Part shown: in pieces, positions 13,401 to 16,051 of the stretch
Position numbering within the stretch: position 1 is the stretch's first letter
Layout of the letters: the number at the start of each line of letters is the position of its first letter
Assembly: GCF_023230885.1 (NCBI RefSeq)
Contig: NZ_JALNWM010000056.1
Span: 1-16,051 of the forward strand
DNA: 16,051 bases
Direction: 5' to 3'
Source of the DNA: Desulfocurvus sp.
GTDB taxonomy: Bacteria; Desulfobacterota; Desulfovibrionia; Desulfovibrionales; Desulfovibrionaceae
Position numbers and translations under genes: made by a program
The notes under the pieces: model-generated
What the model was told of the DNA's origin: nothing
Databases searched by the model: none
The model's input: the letters and a program-made list of their open reading frames with translations, nothing else

Positions 13401-13410
13401 TTCACAGGCC

Positions 13411-14850
13411 GTGGCCAGAATCCTCATCATCGACGACGACGAGCCCATCCGCGAGCTGCTGTGCGCCGCGGTGGAGCGCATGGGCCACGAGGCGGCCGCC
13501 GCCGGAGAGCTGGCCGAGGCCTTCGCCCTTGCCCGCGAGGCCAGCTTCGACGCCATCTACCTCGACGTGCGCCTGCCCGACGGCGACGGGCTGGGCGCCC
13601 TGCCCGCGCTGTGCCACGGCGCAAACCCGCCCGAGGTCATCATCATCACCGGCGAGGGCGACCCCGACGGCGCGGAGCTGGCCATGCGCAGCGGTGCCTG
13701 GGACTACATCGAAAAGCCCTGCTCCCTGGAACGCATGACCCTGCCCCTGGCGCGCGCCCTGCAATACCGCGCCGAAAAGCGCCGCGCGGCGCCCCTGACC
13801 CTGCGCCGCGAAACCATCATCGGCTCCAGCCCGGGCATCCGCGACTGCCTGGACCAGGCCGCCCGGGCGGCCGCGGGCCCCGCGGACGTGCTGGTGATCG
13901 GCGAGACCGGCACGGGCAAGGAACTCTTCGCCCGGGCCATTCACGACAGCACACCCGGCGCCCGGGGGCCCTTTGTCACCGTGGACTGCGCCGCCCTGCC
14001 CGAAACCCTGGTGGAGAGCCTGCTCTTCGGCCACGCCAGGGGCGCCTTCACCGGCGCCGAGCAGGCCCGCGTCGGCCTGGTGAAGCAGGCCGACGCGGGC
14101 ACGCTGTTCCTGGACGAGGTGGGCGAACTGCCCCTGCCGGTGCAGGCCAAGTTCCTGCGCGTGCTCCAGGAGCGCACCTTCCGGCCCGTGGGCGCGAGCG
14201 TCGAGGAGCGCAGCCGCTTCCGCCTCGTGGCCGCCACCAACCGCGACCTGGAGGCCCTGGCCGCGCGCGGCGCCTTCCGCACCGACCTGCTCTATCGGCT
14301 GAAGACCGTGGTCCTGGAACTGCCGCCCCTGCGCGGGCGCCGCGAGGACCTGGGGCCCCTGGTGCTGCACCGCCTGGCCGAGCTGGGCAGGCGCCACGGC
14401 CAGCCCGCCAAGGGCCTGACCCCGGAGTTCCTGGAGGCCCTGTGCGCCCACTCCTGGCCGGGCAACGTGCGCGAGCTGTTCAATGTCCTGGAGACCGCCG
14501 TCATCGCCGCCCAGGGCGAGCCCACCCTGTTCCGGCGCCACCTGCCCGTGGACCTGCGCGCGCGCATCGCCCGCGAGGCCGTGGCCGACCGCCGCAGGAG
14601 CCCCCGCCGCCCGGCCCCGGCCCCCGAAGCCCCGGCCCGCCCCCTTCCCGGCGCCGCGGGCGGCGACGAGGGCTTCCCCTCCTGGCGCGACCACCGCGCC
14701 AAGGCCCTGGCCGAGGTCGAACAGCGCTATTTCTCCGAACTGCTGCGCCGCACCGGGGGCGACCGCCAGGCGGCCTGCCGCCTGGCCGGGCTGCGCCCCG
14801 CCCGCCTCTACGAGCTCCTGGGCAAGCACGGCCTGCTCGGCCCCCGCTAG
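13411..14850 (+). CDS. Second sigma-54-dependent response regulator (NtrC family)
   Basis: With the GTG start at 13411 the protein has 479 residues and aligns end to end with the regulator at 8486-9934. The receiver has Asp8-10, phosphoacceptor Asp52 in IYLDVRLPDG, and Lys in YIEKPCS. The AAA+ domain has GETGTGKE, GAFTGA, LFLDEVGELPLPVQ, RPVGASVEERSRFRLVAATNRDLEAL and WPGNVRELFNV. After a Pro/Ala-rich linker comes the Fis-type helix-turn-helix LLRRTGGDRQAACRLAGLRPARLYELLGKHGL. Start choice: GTG 13411 follows AGGAG (13396-13400) by 10 bases and yields MARILIIDDDEPIRELL, matching the paralog. An in-frame ATG at 13378 would add 11 residues (MAGTAIRSSQA) and has no clear ribosome binding site. 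No kinase is adjacent in the window, so its partner is unknown; the kinase at 9956-11071 may serve both. Confidence 0.93.
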   Translation: MARILIIDDDEPIRELLCAAVERMGHEAAAAGELAEAFALAREASFDAIYLDVRLPDGDGLGALPALCHGANPPEVIIITGEGDPDGAELAMRSGAWDYIEKPCSLERMTLPLARALQYRAEKRRAAPLTLRRETIIGSSPGIRDCLDQAARAAAGPADVLVIGETGTGKELFARAIHDSTPGARGPFVTVDCAALPETLVESLLFGHARGAFTGAEQARVGLVKQADAGTLFLDEVGELPLPVQAKFLRVLQERTFRPVGASVEERSRFRLVAATNRDLEALAARGAFRTDLLYRLKTVVLELPPLRGRREDLGPLVLHRLAELGRRHGQPAKGLTPEFLEALCAHSWPGNVRELFNVLETAVIAAQGEPTLFRRHLPVDLRARIAREAVADRRRSPRRPAPAPEAPARPLPGAAGGDEGFPSWRDHRAKALAEVEQRYFSELLRRTGGDRQAACRLAGLRPARLYELLGKHGLLGPR

Positions 14851-14925
14851 GGGTACGGCCGCGCCCCGGCGGACGGCTCCGGCACTGCCCCGCGCGCCGA
14901 AACCGCCCCCGCCCCGAATTTCCCG

Positions 14926-14953
14926 TTGACCGGACCACAAGAAAAGCTATCAT
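14926..14953 (+). promoter_or_regulatory. Sigma-70-type promoter of the chemotaxis receptor gene
   Basis: TTGACC (14926-14931) and TATCAT (14948-14953) match 5 of 6 positions each and are 16 bases apart, in a distinctly AT-rich patch. A second possible -10, TACTAT, follows a few bases later. The predicted start near 14960 leaves a leader of about 110 bases. No flagellar sigma-28 site was found. Confidence 0.6.
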
Positions 14954-15070
14954 CCTACTATAGATCGGTCGCTTCCGCTCACCCCCCCTCGCCCCAACCA
15001 TCCGGGACCGTGGGCCCGCCCCGCGACAGGCTCCCGCCGTCCGGCCCGTCGTCCGCGCCAAGGAGGAAAG

Positions 15071-16051
15071 ATGCTTAAGAACATGAAACTGGGATTCAAG
15101 CTCGGCCTCGGCTTCGCCCTGGTGCTGGCCCTGACCGCCGCCGTGGCCGGCCTGAGCTGGAACAGCATGCTCGGCGCCAAGAACAGAAGCGCCAAGGCCG
15201 AGGACATGAACGCGATCAATATCGCCATGTTCAGGGCCCGCATCGCCGTCTACAACTACTTCCTCGAACCCGGCGACCAGTCCCGGGCCCAGTTCTCCGA
15301 ACACATGGCCGCCCTGGAAAACACCGCCAAGGCAACCCGCGAAACCTACCGCATCCCCGCCGACCGGGCCTCGGTGGACGCCATCCTCGGCCAGGCCGGG
15401 ACCTACGGGGATCATTTCGACGCCTACTCCCGGATGCAGAAGGAGCGCGATGTCCAACTGGGCGACGCGGTCAAGAGCGCCCTGGCCCTGGAGAACGGCC
15501 TGGACGACCTGCTCGGGCGCCTGCGGCCCCAGGCCCGCCAGGGCCAGGGCTTCGACGCCTTCGACGCCGCCGCGCAGGCCAAGATCCGCTTCCTGACCCT
15601 GCGCGGCCTGGCCAAGGACTACCTCGTCTCCCTCGACGAGCGCAGCCTGGAGCTCGTGGAGCAAGACTTCGCCGGGCTGCTGGACGATCTCGGCGCCCTG
15701 CGCGCGGCCGCGCCCGAAGAGCAGCGCCAGGGCGTCGACGCCCTGACCCGCACGGCAGAAACCTACCGGGACGGGTTCCTGGCCTACGCCGGAACCACCG
15801 GGAGGCAGATGACCATCCGCACACAGATGACCGCCGCCGCGCGGGAACTCATCGGCACAGTCGACGACTTCGGCGCGCGGCAGAGCGAAATCATGCGCCA
15901 GGGGCTGGATTCCGGCCTGCGCCTGATCCTCACCGGCGCAGGCGTCGCACTGGTGATCGGGGTGCTCGCGGCGCTGCTGATCACCCGGGCCATCACCGGG
16001 CCGGTGCGCAAGGGCGTGGGCTTCGCCCAGGCCATCGCCGCGGGCGACCTG
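15071..16051 (+). CDS. Methyl-accepting chemotaxis protein, N-terminal part (3' end outside window)
   Basis: The frame is open from ATG 15071 to the right edge (327 complete codons, no stop). AAGGAGG (15060-15066) lies 4 bases upstream. The protein begins MLKNMKLGFKLGLGFALVLALTAAVAGLSW: a short basic stretch and transmembrane helix 1 (about 9-28). About 250 residues of helical periplasmic sensor follow, long enough for a helical bimodular (HBM-like) double four-helix bundle; this is inferred from length and helical composition. Helix 2 is GLRLILTGAGVALVIGVLAALLITR (about 282-306), then the start of a HAMP domain (AITGPVRKGVGFAQAIAAGDL). The methylation helices and the signalling tip lie beyond the window, so the MCP call rests on the TM-sensor-TM-HAMP plan. 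A HAMP-containing kinase is the alternative. The ligand is unknown. Confidence 0.82.
   Translation, partial: MLKNMKLGFKLGLGFALVLALTAAVAGLSWNSMLGAKNRSAKAEDMNAINIAMFRARIAVYNYFLEPGDQSRAQFSEHMAALENTAKATRETYRIPADRASVDAILGQAGTYGDHFDAYSRMQKERDVQLGDAVKSALALENGLDDLLGRLRPQARQGQGFDAFDAAAQAKIRFLTLRGLAKDYLVSLDERSLELVEQDFAGLLDDLGALRAAAPEEQRQGVDALTRTAETYRDGFLAYAGTTGRQMTIRTQMTAAARELIGTVDDFGARQSEIMRQGLDSGLRLILTGAGVALVIGVLAALLITRAITGPVRKGVGFAQAIAAGDL

Noticed and set aside
11640..13556. A 638-codon minus-strand frame opposite the DUF4139 gene
   Set aside because: Antisense shadow: it spans the terminator at 13312-13338 and has low-complexity Gly/Gln/Ala composition.
13402..14940. A 512-codon minus-strand frame opposite the second regulator
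   Set aside because: Same type of antisense shadow; the plus strand carries all catalytic motifs of an NtrC-type regulator.

Overview
The window looks like a chromosomal stretch from a very GC-rich member of the Desulfovibrionaceae or a close relative. This is inferred from gene content and style: a liv-type transporter beside a phenylacetate-CoA ligase, paired NtrC-type response regulators, an MCP, and GC-rich hairpin repeats between genes. No rRNA, tRNA, CRISPR array or transposase was seen. Almost everything is high GC with strong G/C preference at third codon positions. The exception is the first 290 bases, which are AT-rich and carry the 3' end of an unrelated reading frame, suggesting the edge of acquired DNA.

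Layout. 1-290: AT-rich partial CDS. 291-759: mostly non-coding, with one possible 60-codon gene behind a good Shine-Dalgarno. 760-5281: a five-gene ABC transporter operon of the branched-chain amino acid (HAAT) type, in the order binding protein, two permeases, two ATPases, with overlapping or near-touching genes. 5282-5611: a gene-free gap holding an array of perfect GC-rich hairpins. 5612-6913: phenylacetate-CoA ligase. 6927-6985: a large hairpin between convergent genes. 6999-7814 (minus): an acetolactate decarboxylase with a signal or anchor sequence. 8046-8282 (minus): a 78-residue protein with three CxxC pairs. 8486-11071 (minus): a two-gene phosphorelay, a soluble receiver-histidine kinase followed by an NtrC-type sigma-54 activator. 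11308-13304 (plus): a 111-residue unknown and a secreted DUF4139-type protein. 13411-14850 (plus): a second NtrC-type response regulator, paralogous to the first. 15071 to the end: the N-terminal 327 residues of a methyl-accepting chemotaxis protein.

How the parts may work together. The transporter and the CoA ligase probably form one import-and-activate unit; by context the substrate may be an aromatic acid rather than, or as well as, a branched-chain amino acid. The most interesting regulatory signal is upstream of the three-CxxC protein. A near-consensus sigma-54 promoter (8306-8322, minus) lies about 120-160 bases downstream of a cluster of TGGAC/GTCCA half-sites (8417-8456), right beside the gene for a sigma-54 activator. 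This is the classical enhancer-promoter arrangement and predicts that the kinase-regulator pair controls this small protein, and possibly the decarboxylase beyond it. The 111-residue unknown and the DUF4139 protein sit between the two paralogous regulators, with a weaker sigma-54-like site in front of the DUF4139 gene.
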